DNA of 50,586 nt from Chlorobiaceae bacterium (GTDB lineage: Bacteria > Bacteroidota > Chlorobiia > Chlorobiales > Chlorobiaceae): the NCBI GenBank assembly GCA_013334865.1, contig JAAXWS010000018.1, positions 1-50,586 on the forward strand. Direction: 5' to 3'. This document shows, piece after piece, positions 18,460 to 27,166 of the stretch. The stretch's first letter is position 1. Each line of letters begins with the position of its first letter. The notes beneath the pieces are model-generated. The model did no database searches. It saw nothing but the letters and a program-made list of their open reading frames with translations, and had not been told where the DNA came from. The translations under genes were made by a program, and so were the position numbers.

Positions 18460-19674
18460 TTACATCTCGGCAGCCAACTCGGAGAGGTAGGTCTTGATCG
18501 ACTTGTGTTTGTCCAACCCGAGCTTTTTGTGCATCCGGTAGCGGATGCTTTCCATGCCCCGGGTTGAGATGCCGACCGAACGGGCGATCTCCCGGGTGTC
18601 GTAATTCAGCTTCACCATCAGGCCGATCCGGAGCTCCCGCTGGTTGAGGTTCGGATGCTTCTTCTGCAGTTTCGACAGGAATTCGGAGTCTCCTGTCGTC
18701 AGCTCCGTCTTGAGCCTTTTTTCGGCCAGTTCCGTCTCGAGCATTCCCTGGCACTGCTCTGTCATGCGGTTTTTGATGTGCTGTTCGATGTCAAGGGTCT
18801 TGATCTGGTCGCAGAGCAGGTGCAGGGCCGAACTCTTTTCACCGATAGCTGTCGAAATCCTGGTAAGCTCCATCTCCTGGGCCGAGATTCTCGATTTCAG
18901 CGCGGCTTTTTCCTGGGCGAACTGCTGCTGCTCCTTCCTGTTCAGCTCGACCTGGGCGTTCATGAGGATGATCTTCTGGGTCAGGCGATGCTCATAGTCG
19001 TTCCTCAGGCGCTGCTGCTCCTTTTCCTGATGCGCTTCCCGCGACCTCAGGTCCTCCTGCATGTGGGAAAGCGCTTTGAAATAGGGGTAGAAGGGGCTGT
19101 CGGTCGACGGCAGATTGATCTGCTGGTTGTACATGTTCAACCATGAGATCCTGGCAACGGCGGCAAGAAATTCGTTTTTCAGGATGGCGTTGGTTTCCTG
19201 CAGGGTATCTCCAGCCTCGTCCGCTTTGCCAGCCTTGATATCCATGACGGTCCTGATGGCATCATTGTAGTCCTCCCTGAGCAGCACGGTCATGTTGTTG
19301 GGGGTGATGGCCGCGAACGTTTCAACGATGATCCTGCATGACTCGTCGATATTGTAGAATATCACGACTGCAAATTTTGGGCCCCAATGAAAGATCAGGT
19401 CGTTGATCCCCTGCTTGTAATCGTAGGAGACGTCGAGGATGTTCTTCATGTCCCAGAGGAGGTAGGGGTGTGTGTCGGGGGGGGTGCTTTCCTTCAGCAC
19501 GGTTTTCACCAGTTCGTTGCTCAGGGTCTCAAGGGTGACCGGATGGGCCGCCTCGACGTATGCATGCAGAATATCATTGCCGATCAGATCGAGATGCTTG
19601 GTGTAACCGGAATGCGGCTCTTTCCAGTGCGGTTTGGAGGTGATCGGAAGGCCTGAAACTGGACATGTGTTCAT
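18460..19674 (-). CDS. LuxR-type HTH regulator with N-terminal STAS-like region (paralogue 1)
   Basis: A 404-residue protein of no named family I recognise. Visible parts: an N-terminal motif MNTCPVSGLPIT; an alpha/beta region about residues 25-160 (LDLIGNDILHAYVE, LLWDMKNILDVSYDY, FAVVIFYNI) that resembles a STAS/SpoIIAA-like fold; a conserved block FLAAVARISWLNMYNQQINLP; a long Glu/Gln-rich coiled coil about 215-300; and a C-terminal LuxR/GerE-type HTH beginning KKHPNLNQRELRI and including YDTREIARSVGISTRGMESI. It is probably a DNA-binding regulator with a sensing or partner-binding N-terminus. There is no kinase, receiver Asp site or membrane segment. Tandem with a clear paralogue 307 bases upstream on the same strand. 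An in-frame start at 19785 adds 37 residues absent from the paralogue, so I use 19674. Confidence 0.8.
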   Translation of the reverse strand: MNTCPVSGLPITSKPHWKEPHSGYTKHLDLIGNDILHAYVEAAHPVTLETLSNELVKTVLKESTPPDTHPYLLWDMKNILDVSYDYKQGINDLIFHWGPKFAVVIFYNIDESCRIIVETFAAITPNNMTVLLREDYNDAIRTVMDIKAGKADEAGDTLQETNAILKNEFLAAVARISWLNMYNQQINLPSTDSPFYPYFKALSHMQEDLRSREAHQEKEQQRLRNDYEHRLTQKIILMNAQVELNRKEQQQFAQEKAALKSRISAQEMELTRISTAIGEKSSALHLLCDQIKTLDIEQHIKNRMTEQCQGMLETELAEKRLKTELTTGDSEFLSKLQKKHPNLNQRELRIGLMVKLNYDTREIARSVGISTRGMESIRYRMHKKLGLDKHKSIKTYLSELAAEM

Positions 19675-19981
19675 GTTGTTCGGTATATCGTTATTTCGGT
19701 ATAGGATACACCCGTCATGAAGTGCTGTTAGGCGTAATGATGCGGGTGTTGAAGCATGATAAAGATTAAATTTGGTTAAATCCAAATGATTATACTTTTC
19801 AGGTGTAAGCCGCTGCTGTATTGTTTTTTTAAATAGCGGAGCCCCTGGCTCGTTATGTTTGACTCTTGGTGGCGTGTTGCTGGAGTATCTGTGCTTGTTT
19901 ATGCGTATTTGGGTGTCGAAGGGGGTGGGCTGCGGCGACGCCCATCCGGTATCCCGGACGGGACGTCGTGATACCGGTTCG
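19675..19981. other. AT-rich gap between the paralogous regulators
   Basis: Contains no gene. Near the right end CCGGTATC (19946-19953) and GATACCGG (19970-19977) form an inverted repeat right after the upstream paralogue's stop, likely its 3' hairpin. The remaining AT-rich 270 bases probably carry the promoter of paralogue 1, which implies that the two genes are expressed separately. Confidence 0.5.
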
Positions 19982-21211
19982 TCAGGAGTTGAATACCGGC
20001 AGGTTCGTCAGGTAGGTTTTCAGTGATCGGTGTTTTTCGATGCCGATTTTCCGGTGGAGACGATACCTGGTGCTTTCGATCCCCCGGACCGACAGCCCCA
20101 TCATGCGTGAAATGTCGCGCGAGTTGTAGTCGAGTTTGATGAGCAGGCAGATCCGCAGTTCCCGCTGGTTCAGGTTCGGGTGTTTTTTCTGGAGCATCGA
20201 GATGAATGCCGAATCCGCTTCAGTAAGTTCGGTATTCAGCTGCGCCTCTTTCCTGCCGGTTTCCACGAGATTCAGGCAGCAGCTCGAAAGTTTCTGCTTG
20301 ATTTGGGGTTCGGCGTCGAGGTCGGCAATCAGCTCGCAAAGGGTCTTCAGCGTGGATGTCTTTTCGGCGTTCGCCGTCGATATCCTGGTCGATTCGAGAT
20401 CGTGCGACGAAACCCTCGAGGCCAGCGCAAGCTTTTCCTCCCTGAACTGTCGTGCGTTCTTCCGGTTGAGCTCGATCTGGGCGTTGAGTGCCGTGGTTTT
20501 CTGGGCCAGCTGTCTCCTGCAATCTTCGAGCGTCTGGTTCAGGATCAGGTCGTGTTCGGCCTCCATGGACTTGAAGTCGCCCTGGATGACCTCGAGTGCT
20601 TTGAAGAACGGATAGGACGCATGCGTTTCGGAAGGCAGGTAGATCTGCTGGTCGAACATCTTCAGCCACGCCATCCTGGCCAGCGTCGACAGGAACTCGA
20701 CCCTGACGAGGGGATCCTGGCCTCCCCGGCTCTCTCCGGTGGCTTCATCCCGCATTTTGCCGGATTTGAAGCCCATGATGAAGGATATGGCCTCTTCATA
20801 GTTCCCGCTCAGGATGAAGGCAAGCCCGTGGGGCGCTATCGAACGGAACATATCGAGCTGGAGCCTGATCCCTGGATCGATGTTATAGAATACGACGATC
20901 CTGAAATCGGGGTTCCAGTTGTAGATGAGGCTGGTGAACTCCTTCTTGTACGCATAGCTGAAGCCGACGATGTTCGTGCAGTCGATCAGCAGATGCAACT
21001 GCTTTCCGGAAAGCTTCTCTTCCCTTATGAGTGCCGACAGCGTGGCCTGGTCGAGATGCTCGAGGATTATGCCGTGCCGGGCGCTTTTTTGGACGTGAAT
21101 GATGTCATTGCCGATCAGCGTGAATTTTTTTGTATAGTCTCCTTTCGGACTATCAAAACTCCATTGACTTCTTTCGGTGATCGGTAAGCCAGTTACCGGA
21201 CAGTGATGCAT
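19982..21211 (-). CDS. LuxR-type HTH regulator with N-terminal STAS-like region (paralogue 2)
   Basis: A 409-residue paralogue of the gene at 18460-19674, collinear over its whole length. It has the same N-terminal CPVTGLPIT motif, the same alpha/beta region (FTLIGNDIIHVQKSA, LHLLIDCTNIVGFSYAYK, FRIVVFYNIDP), the conserved FLSTLARMAWLKMFDQQIYLP block, a coiled coil, and the LuxR-type HTH (LQKKHPNLNQRELRICLLIK, ISRMMGLSVRGIESTRYRLH). The HTH and N-terminal motif are the best conserved parts and the coiled coil the least, as expected for a tandem duplication that has diverged. Ligand, partner and targets are unknown. It is divergent from the phosphatase operon, across an AT-rich 177-base gap. 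Confidence 0.8.
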   Translation of the reverse strand: MHHCPVTGLPITERSQWSFDSPKGDYTKKFTLIGNDIIHVQKSARHGIILEHLDQATLSALIREEKLSGKQLHLLIDCTNIVGFSYAYKKEFTSLIYNWNPDFRIVVFYNIDPGIRLQLDMFRSIAPHGLAFILSGNYEEAISFIMGFKSGKMRDEATGESRGGQDPLVRVEFLSTLARMAWLKMFDQQIYLPSETHASYPFFKALEVIQGDFKSMEAEHDLILNQTLEDCRRQLAQKTTALNAQIELNRKNARQFREEKLALASRVSSHDLESTRISTANAEKTSTLKTLCELIADLDAEPQIKQKLSSCCLNLVETGRKEAQLNTELTEADSAFISMLQKKHPNLNQRELRICLLIKLDYNSRDISRMMGLSVRGIESTRYRLHRKIGIEKHRSLKTYLTNLPVFNS

Positions 21212-21388
21212 GGCAATGTAGGGTTGTCATGGGGGGAACTCTGTTTTTTGCCTTGGTATACCTGAAATATCCGATAAAGATTTTACAAAAAAAAATATAA
21301 TATCCGGTCTAAAGTATATTATTTCACTGCATTTTCGTTATTACGTCAATTAGTGTGCTGTTTTGCGTCATTATTTTGAAACCACAGT
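21212..21388. promoter_or_regulatory. AT-rich divergent promoter region
   Basis: A 177-base, unusually AT-rich spacer between paralogue 2 (leftward) and the phosphatase-lipid kinase-GlmU-like-trpG genes (rightward), with an A9 tract (about 21287-21295) followed by TATAATAT. It must hold promoters for both directions; several TATAAT-like boxes are present and I cannot choose among them. Confidence 0.45.
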
Positions 21389-21928
21389 ATGCCGGTCAGG
21401 ATTCTTTTCGTCTGTTATGAAAACATCTGCCGTTCACCGATGGCCGAAGGGCTGTTCACCGCCCTGTCGGACATACAGGGAGTCGCACATCATTTCGAAG
21501 CAGAATCGGCAGGGACGGTTTGCTACCAGTCGGGCTCCTCTCCCGATCCGAGGGCAATCCGCGCAGCCGCCCGTTCCGGAATCGACATTTCCGGGATGAG
21601 GGCCCGATGCATCCATGAACTCGATATGTCAGCTTTCGATCATGTCTTCGTCATGGACCATGACAATTACCGTGAGGTGGACGGGGTTGTGGATGGAGGC
21701 ATCGGGCCGATGGTGCATATGATGACCGAATTTGCCGATGTGCCCGCCGGTACCGAGATCGAAGATCCCTATTATGGACCCGAGTCGGGATTCGACAGGA
21801 CCCTTGCTTCGCTGGACGATTGTGTCCGGGGCATCCTTGCCCACCTGTTCTCCGTGCACGTACTCGTCGAGACATCAGCTCCTGATGAAAGGAACCCTCA
21901 ACCCATTGACGACGGGAGCCATGGTTAG
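21389..21928 (+). CDS. Low-molecular-weight protein-tyrosine phosphatase
   Basis: Cytosolic phosphatase of the LMW-PTP/Wzb family. The P-loop C-x5-R-S is present as Cys9-YENIC-Arg15-Ser16 (the usual GNICRS glycine is Glu here), and the general acid is Asp126 in the DPYYG motif. The 179 residues are somewhat longer than usual (about 150-160), with a variable C-terminal tail. Such enzymes often dephosphorylate exopolysaccharide tyrosine kinases, but no such kinase is nearby, so the target is unknown. Its stop overlaps the start of the lipid kinase gene by eight bases. Confidence 0.93.
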   Translation: MPVRILFVCYENICRSPMAEGLFTALSDIQGVAHHFEAESAGTVCYQSGSSPDPRAIRAAARSGIDISGMRARCIHELDMSAFDHVFVMDHDNYREVDGVVDGGIGPMVHMMTEFADVPAGTEIEDPYYGPESGFDRTLASLDDCVRGILAHLFSVHVLVETSAPDERNPQPIDDGSHG

Positions 21929-22835
21929 AAAGGATAGCTTCACCTTCATTTTCAACCCCGCCGCCGACAAGGGGCGTGCGGCAGGCAAGGCTCGCATGAT
22001 CGAGCGCTCTCTGGCCACGTTTGCCAATGCCTCACTTGAGGTTTCACGGTTCCCCGGTCACGCTGGTGAGATCGCCCGCAACGCGGTCGGCGGCAGTTCG
22101 ACGCTGATCGCCTGCGGCGGTGATGGTACGCTCAACGAAGTCGTCAACGCGGTTGTCGGAATGCCGGTCAGGGTCGGCATCATTCCCGTCGGTTCGGCCA
22201 ACGATTTCCTGAAGACGCTACGTCCGGCCAAAAAAACGACCGAGGATGCTATCGCTGGCCTTGCGGACTGTGCAAGCCGGACGGTCGATCTCGGCCATGT
22301 CGAGTTCGGCGACGGCGGGTCGAGGTATTTCGTCAATTCGATCGGTATCGGCTTTACCGGGAGGATCGCCCGCACGGTGCAGGCGACGCCATGGTTCCGG
22401 GGGGAGCTCTCCTATGCTTACGCGCTGGTCAGTGTGCTTTTAGGTTATACACCCTTAAAAATGCATATTGAAATCGAAACTCCAGACGGCAAGCTTGAAC
22501 TGCGTGAACCGGTGTTCGCCTTCTCGGTCTCGAACGGGGCCGTCGAAGGTGGAAAATTCAGGATCGCACCCCACGCCGACCCGGCCGATGGTCTGCTCGA
22601 CGTGTGCATCCTGAAGGCTATCCCGAAATGGAGGTTTCCCGGTTATGTGTTCAAGTACCTGAAGGGGACGCAGATCGACGACCCCGAAGTGCTGTACTGC
22701 AAGGCCTCGGCCCTCCGTGTTTTCATGCCCGAGGGGGATGCGATGCATATGGATGGCGAGGTTTTCAGGAATGTGAGCGGATCAATGGGGATCTCCGCTG
22801 TACCGCGTGCGGTCGAAATACTTTTTGATCCATAA
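21921..22835 (+). CDS. Diacylglycerol/lipid kinase family protein (YegS/DagK-like)
   Basis: The DAGK catalytic fold phosphorylates a lipid alcohol such as diacylglycerol with ATP. The N-terminal FIFNPAADKGRA, the nucleotide motif CGGDGTLNEVVNAV and the PVGSANDFLKTL block are diagnostic; the C-terminal beta domain ends with HMDGEVF. The 304-residue length fits. The ATG at 21921 has GGGAG two bases upstream; an ATG at 21885 would add 12 residues and lacks a ribosome site, and earlier in-frame codons lie inside the phosphatase gene. Substrate choice among diacylglycerol, sphingoid or other lipids cannot be read from sequence. Confidence 0.92.
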   Translation: MVRKDSFTFIFNPAADKGRAAGKARMIERSLATFANASLEVSRFPGHAGEIARNAVGGSSTLIACGGDGTLNEVVNAVVGMPVRVGIIPVGSANDFLKTLRPAKKTTEDAIAGLADCASRTVDLGHVEFGDGGSRYFVNSIGIGFTGRIARTVQATPWFRGELSYAYALVSVLLGYTPLKMHIEIETPDGKLELREPVFAFSVSNGAVEGGKFRIAPHADPADGLLDVCILKAIPKWRFPGYVFKYLKGTQIDDPEVLYCKASALRVFMPEGDAMHMDGEVFRNVSGSMGISAVPRAVEILFDP

Positions 22836-22866
22836 TGGGTTCCTGTCCCAGTTATCGATGTGACGT

Positions 22867-24120
22867 ATGCAGGTTATCGTTTTCGAAGATCAGAAGGTCA
22901 GCCGTTTCATGCCGCTTGTCGGCCTGAAGCCTGTCTACGCCCTCCATTCCGGTGCCATGTCCCTGTTGGACAGGTTCGTGTCGGCTGCCTCGGGCCGGGT
23001 CAACCTTACCTGGCATCTCCGGAGCCACATTGCCCCATGGTTCGGCGAGGTGCACTCCGGAGCGACGGTCAACGCACTCCTCGAAGAGGATCTGCTGCTG
23101 CTGAACGGCAGGCTCGTCTGCGACGAACGGGTGATCGGGCTTGCCTCTGCCGATGACCTGCAGCCGGGGCACGCCGTAGTGCAGGATGGGGACCTTGTCG
23201 CCTGCCGCCTTCGCGCCGCAGATCTTCCGGATGGAGGAACACCGCTTCCGGAGCTGATCGACGGCAGGGCACTTGCCGAGTCGATGGAATGCTCCGGGGG
23301 CTCCGGTTTCGTATTGCTGGAGAACCTCTGGGACCCCGTCGCCATGCATCCTGGGCTGCTGCAGCGGGACCGTGCCCTTTTTCCGCTCGGCAGGCATGAG
23401 GGGGAGATCCATCCGTCCGCCGTGCTGGTCAATCCCGAAGCCATCTCCATCTGCAGGGGGGCGACGGTCATGGCCGGCGCCGTGCTCGATGCAACGGACG
23501 GCTATATCCATATCGGGGAGGGGGCCGTAGTCGAACCCCAGGCGGTGCTGATGCAGAACGTCGTGCTTGCCCCTGGCGCCCGCGCGAAGATCGGTGCCAA
23601 AATCTACAGCAACGTGTTCGTGGGGGGGGCATCGAAGGCCGGAGGCGAGATCGAGGATTCGATCATCGAACCCTACGCCAACAAGCAACACGACGGTTTC
23701 CTTGGCCACTCCTATATTTCGTCCTGGTGCAACCTCGGCGCGGCGACCAATACTTCCGACCTGAAGAACAACTACAGCAAGGTCAGCCTGGTGGTCGGCG
23801 GGCGTCAGATGCAGACCGGCCTCCAGTTCCTTGGCCTGCTTATAGGTGAGCATTCGAAATGTGCCATCGGCTCCCTGTTCAACACCGGCACGGTCGTGGG
23901 CACATCGGCCAACATCTTCGGCGCCGGGATGCCCACGAAGCACGTTCCGTCGTTCTCCTGGGGGAACGGCCACCCGTCTTTCGAGCCTTGCCGGATTGAC
24001 AATGCTCTCGAGACCGCCCGCAGGGTCATGGAGCGGCGACGCATAGCCATGAGCCCGGCTTACGAAGCCATGTTCCGGAAAGCGGCCGAGCTCGAGCCGC
24101 TTTCGGCCGCAACATTGTAA
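22867..24120 (+). CDS. GlmU-like sugar nucleotidyltransferase/acetyltransferase
   Basis: The 417-residue protein resembles the alternative GlmU family of Bacteroidota/Chlorobiota, thought to make UDP-GlcNAc. The N-terminal half ([17 protein letters not shown] ...) is a diverged nucleotidyltransferase-like domain without the classical LAAGxGTRM loop. The C-terminal half is a left-handed beta-helix of hexapeptide repeats ([50 protein letters not shown]), with [20 protein letters not shown] near the active site. UDP-GlcNAc feeds peptidoglycan and lipopolysaccharide. It follows the lipid kinase gene by 31 bases. Confidence 0.85.
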   Translation: MQVIVFEDQKVSRFMPLVGLKPVYALHSGAMSLLDRFVSAASGRVNLTWHLRSHIAPWFGEVHSGATVNALLEEDLLLLNGRLVCDERVIGLASADDLQPGHAVVQDGDLVACRLRAADLPDGGTPLPELIDGRALAESMECSGGSGFVLLENLWDPVAMHPGLLQRDRALFPLGRHEGEIHPSAVLVNPEAISICRGATVMAGAVLDATDGYIHIGEGAVVEPQAVLMQNVVLAPGARAKIGAKIYSNVFVGGASKAGGEIEDSIIEPYANKQHDGFLGHSYISSWCNLGAATNTSDLKNNYSKVSLVVGGRQMQTGLQFLGLLIGEHSKCAIGSLFNTGTVVGTSANIFGAGMPTKHVPSFSWGNGHPSFEPCRIDNALETARRVMERRRIAMSPAYEAMFRKAAELEPLSAATL

Positions 24121-24143
24121 ACTTCTTTCAGTACGCTATTCGC

Positions 24144-24707
24144 ATGATACTCGTTATCGATAATTACGATTCGTTCACCTACAACCTCGTGCAGTATATC
24201 GGCGAACTTGGCGCCGAGACGGTGGTCTACCGCAACGACGAACTGACCGTGGAGCAGGTGCTCGCCCTGAATCCCGAGAAGATCGTGATCTCGCCCGGTC
24301 CGGGAACACCTCAGGACGCCGGAATTTCGGTGCCGCTCATCAACGCCGTGCAGGGACGCATCCCGCTGTTCGGCGTCTGCCTCGGACACCAGGCCATCGG
24401 CGAGGCGCTGGGAGGCAGGGTCGTTCGCGCGGGCAAGATCATGCACGGCAAGGTCTCCTTGGTCTACCATGACGGGCTGGGGGTGTTCCGCGGTCTGGAA
24501 AACCCGTTCCCGGCCACGAGGTACCACTCCCTCGTCGTCGAACGGGAAACCCTCCCGTCATCCCTGACGGTGCGGGCGTGGACGGAGGATGGCGTCATCA
24601 TGGGCATGGATGCTCCGGAACTCGGCCTTTATGGCGTGCAGTTCCACCCGGAATCCATCATGACCTCTGAAGGGCACCGGCTCATCAGGAACTTCCTCGA
24701 GATCTGA
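24144..24707 (+). CDS. trpG: Anthranilate/aminodeoxychorismate synthase glutamine amidotransferase
   Basis: Class I glutamine amidotransferase subunit, which supplies ammonia to the chorismate-binding subunit for tryptophan or folate (4-aminobenzoate) synthesis. The triad is Cys79 in GVCLGHQ, His168 and Glu170 in VQFHPESI; the start [30 protein letters not shown] and RYHSLVV are typical. The 187-residue length fits TrpG/PabA. Because no trpE or pabB is adjacent, the assignment to tryptophan, folate or both is open; amphibolic use is common. Last gene of the rightward set that starts at 21389. Confidence 0.93.
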   Translation: MILVIDNYDSFTYNLVQYIGELGAETVVYRNDELTVEQVLALNPEKIVISPGPGTPQDAGISVPLINAVQGRIPLFGVCLGHQAIGEALGGRVVRAGKIMHGKVSLVYHDGLGVFRGLENPFPATRYHSLVVERETLPSSLTVRAWTEDGVIMGMDAPELGLYGVQFHPESIMTSEGHRLIRNFLEI

Positions 24708-24951
24708 TCCGGCATGGCCTGCCCCGAAGCTTCACCCCGTGAACTGCCGGGCCGGCATCCGGCCCCCCCTTGTCGCAGCCGCTGGTCGTGGGGCCGGATG
24801 CTTGTAAAAACGGTTTCATCGACGAGGCCGATCCCGGAAAATCGATCGCAAGCATCACGGAGTGCTATTCCTGAGATTACGGCATCAGGTATTGAAATTC
24901 GATGCGGCAAACCTATGGAAACACTGAATTTTTTACGACGTGCTACGGTTC
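24708..24951. other. Intergenic region with a 12-bp hairpin after trpG
   Basis: No gene seen. GCATCCGGCCCC (24755-24766) pairs perfectly with GGGGCCGGATGC (24790-24801) across a 23-base loop. It lacks a T run, so its role (3' end stabiliser, attenuator relic or repeat) is open. Confidence 0.5.
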
Positions 24952-25380
24952 TTATTCCGGAACTGCCGACCAGTCGAGCAGCTGTTTGCGCTCCGATGGG
25001 GTGAGTTCCGCCTGTTCAAAGCCCGGAATGACGGCATGACGGGAGGTGTTTCCCGATATGATCAACGACCGGATCCGCTTTTTTACCCGGAATCCGTCGT
25101 GGTTGGGTGCGCCGGATAGTTCCGACAAGTTGATCGCCTGCCTGGCTTTCCGCACTTCATGGACGACATACCAGGAGAGCGGCGCGATGAACGCGCTGTT
25201 CGGCCAGCGGGTGGCGTAGGAATGACATTGGCCGCATCTTGATTCCAGGGTCCGGCGTGCCGGAAGCGGGAGCGCTCCGGCGCCCTTCGATGGCGGATCG
25301 ACCCGGCCGAGGGGGACGAACTGGCAGAGCATCAGCGCGAGGATGAGCCAGCCGGCAATGCTACTGGTCCTTGGGTTCAT
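24952..25380 (-). CDS. Haem-binding domain protein (c-type, CxxCH)
   Basis: A 142-residue exported protein with an N-terminal hydrophobic segment (IAGWLILALMLCQFVPL) and one c-type haem site, CGQCHSYATRWPN. This and the following FIAPLSWYVVHEVRKARQAINLSE match the haem-binding family whose members carry CxxCHS-x2-TRWPWY and PVSW-x-x-x-D-V; here two positions differ (PN for PW, HEV for HDV). It should be attached to the membrane facing the periplasm. Placement opposite the ResB/CcsA genes, which attach such haem, suggests co-inheritance. Electron-transfer partner unknown. Confidence 0.88.
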   Translation of the reverse strand: MNPRTSSIAGWLILALMLCQFVPLGRVDPPSKGAGALPLPARRTLESRCGQCHSYATRWPNSAFIAPLSWYVVHEVRKARQAINLSELSGAPNHDGFRVKKRIRSLIISGNTSRHAVIPGFEQAELTPSERKQLLDWSAVPE

Positions 25381-25468
25381 GCTGTTTTTGTGGGACCTTG
25401 CATGGTGACATTGTGTTGGAAATTTATATAATTAACTCAAATCACGGCATCGGGCCCAAAATATTTCG

Positions 25469-25523
25469 CCGGTTTGACGGAAGGCGCTGCGGAGTTTGCA
25501 TGCAGCGCCTTCCGTCAAACCGG
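25469..25523. promoter_or_regulatory. Perfect 22-bp inverted repeat between divergent genes
   Basis: Bases 25469-25490 and 25502-25523 are exact reverse complements over 22 bp, with an 11-base loop (25491-25501). No T run follows on either strand. It lies 88 bases upstream of the haem protein start and 61 bases upstream of the HTH regulator, i.e. in the shared divergent promoter region. It may be an operator, an RNA hairpin in one leader, or an interspersed repeat. No other copy was noticed in this window. Confidence 0.75.
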
Positions 25524-25584
25524 ATTCAGCTTTCGGCAGCCTGGTAGTAACGTTGTATCCTGTCAATATTTTTGTTTTTGACCG

Positions 25585-25914
25585 ATGATTTTTCCCTGTG
25601 AAAAAGCCGTATGGTATTACCTGCCCCAGATCAGGGCAGACCTTGCCAAGGAACTGGTCAAGACCGGCATGACGCAGTCGAAAGCGGCGATGCTGCTGGG
25701 CGTGACTCCCGCGGCGGTTTCCCAGTACCTGCACAAGAAGCGGGGCCAGCAGAACATCAAGAGCCGCGATTACCGGCACGAGATAAAGAGTGCCGTCGAG
25801 AAGATCATCGTCGGGGCAGCCATCAGCGAACTGCACGGCATCGTCTGCAAGTGCTGCCAGATCCTGAAGAAGGACGACGTCGACGTCATCGGTTCCTGTG
25901 ACAAATCAACCTGA
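25585..25914 (+). CDS. Small HTH regulator with C-terminal Cys cluster
   Basis: A 109-residue predicted DNA-binding protein resembling the COG2522-type regulators. After an N-terminal PCEKAVWYYLPQIRADLAKEL, a helix-turn-helix is evident (MTQSKAAMLLGVTPAAVSQYLHKKRG, residues 29-54). Five Cys occur at 5, 88, 90, 91 and 105, four near the C-terminus (CKCC and SC), which could bind iron-sulfur, haem or metal. It is immediately upstream of, and at its end close to or overlapping, resB, and divergent from the haem protein, so control of cytochrome c maturation is a reasonable guess but not shown. The 22-bp inverted repeat just upstream is a candidate operator. Confidence 0.8.
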   Translation: MIFPCEKAVWYYLPQIRADLAKELVKTGMTQSKAAMLLGVTPAAVSQYLHKKRGQQNIKSRDYRHEIKSAVEKIIVGAAISELHGIVCKCCQILKKDDVDVIGSCDKST

Positions 25915-25918
25915 GCAC

Positions 25919-27166
25919 ATGCAAACCAGTAAATCCCCCCTCACGCCGTCCTCTCCGCCCGAAGGGTTCGGAAAGGCGGCACTGTTCACCCTGTCGGCCA
26001 TCATCGCCGGCTTCGCCATCGAGTTCCTGACCTCCGGGAACGGTATCACCATTCCCCGCTGGCCGGCCAACGGCCTGTTCCTTGCGGCATTCGCCTCGGC
26101 GATCGCGGCGGTTGGGTTCGGTTTCAGGGATCATCCCGTTGTCGGGTGGATGGGCGGGATCCCGGTGGGCCTGAGCCTCATCGTCGGCCTCGCGCTGCTC
26201 TCCCTCGTCGGGGGTGTGCTGCCCCAGGATCCGTTACCTCCCGGCTCCATGGTGTCCACGCTTCGCCTCAACGGCATGTTTTCGAGCTGGCCCTTCGCGT
26301 TCGTGACCCTGCTGTTCCTGTTCAACCTCGGCCTTTCGCTGCTCTGGAAGACGGTGCCATTCAGGGTCGCGAACCTCCAGTTCATCCTGTTCCACGGCGG
26401 CTTCTGGCTCGCCCTCGCCTGCGGCCTTGCCGGTACGGCCGACCTGCAGCGCCTGATCATTCCACTGTACGAGGGAAAGGAGAGCAACGTGGCCTACGAG
26501 ATGCCGAGCGAACGCCCTGTGCACGTTCCCTTTTCGATCTACCTGAATGATTTCCAGATCGACGAATACGTTCCGCAGTTTGCGCTGTACGACCCGGCTA
26601 CCGATCAGGTCATCGCCGAGAAGGCGGGGATGGTCCCCGAGGTGCGCAAGGGGGCTCGAGCCGTATGGCCGGGTATCGCTTCCGCGACGGTCACCGATTT
26701 CAGGTCCGATGCCCTGCCCGACAGGGACGGCAATCCGCTGCCTTCGAACGGCCATAAGGGTGTGCCTTTCGCGAAGGTGCGCGTCGAGGTGCCCGGACAG
26801 GCGCCGGTCGAACGCTGGATCAACGGCGACGGCCCCGATATCCGGCCGCAGTTCATTCCGGTCGGCGACTACTTCATCGTTATCGCTCCCGGGGCGCCCA
26901 AGGCGTTCAGGTCGCACGTCATGATCCGTTCGGCATCGGGCGGGCACCAGCCCGGAGTGCTCGAGGTGAACAAGCCGGTCGATGTCCTCGGCTGGAAGCT
27001 CTACCAGATGGGCTACGACGAAAAGGCCGGCCGCTGGTCGACCATGAGCCTCGTCGAGGCGGTCAACGACCCGTGGCTGCCGGCGGTCTACCTTGGATTC
27101 TTCATGATCATGGCAGGGAACCTGCTCTTTTTCTGGAAAGGCGTCAAAAAAATGGAGGCAGCATGA
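25919..27166 (+). CDS. resB: Cytochrome c biogenesis protein ResB
   Basis: System II haem-delivery partner of CcsA. Membrane segments are visible at AALFTLSAIIAGFAIEFL, PANGLFLAAFASAIAAVGFG, LIVGLALLSLVGGVL, FVTLLFLFNLGLSLL and near the end AVYLGFFMIMAGNLLFF. The large periplasmic domain lies between (about residues 170-370), as in the family, and includes FSIYLNDFQIDEYV. From ATG 25919 it is 415 residues; a GTG at 25898 would overlap the HTH gene and add seven. The stop overlaps the ccsA start as ATGA, so the two are coupled. Confidence 0.92.
   Translation: MQTSKSPLTPSSPPEGFGKAALFTLSAIIAGFAIEFLTSGNGITIPRWPANGLFLAAFASAIAAVGFGFRDHPVVGWMGGIPVGLSLIVGLALLSLVGGVLPQDPLPPGSMVSTLRLNGMFSSWPFAFVTLLFLFNLGLSLLWKTVPFRVANLQFILFHGGFWLALACGLAGTADLQRLIIPLYEGKESNVAYEMPSERPVHVPFSIYLNDFQIDEYVPQFALYDPATDQVIAEKAGMVPEVRKGARAVWPGIASATVTDFRSDALPDRDGNPLPSNGHKGVPFAKVRVEVPGQAPVERWINGDGPDIRPQFIPVGDYFIVIAPGAPKAFRSHVMIRSASGGHQPGVLEVNKPVDVLGWKLYQMGYDEKAGRWSTMSLVEAVNDPWLPAVYLGFFMIMAGNLLFFWKGVKKMEAA

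Noticed and set aside
24714-25004. Plus-strand frame after trpG
   Set aside because: Pro/Arg-rich start, spans a hairpin and overlaps the haem-protein 3' end; no motif.
25432-25836. Minus-strand 134-residue frame opposite the HTH gene
   Set aside because: It spans the perfect palindrome and the antisense of a recognisable HTH; no similarity of its own.
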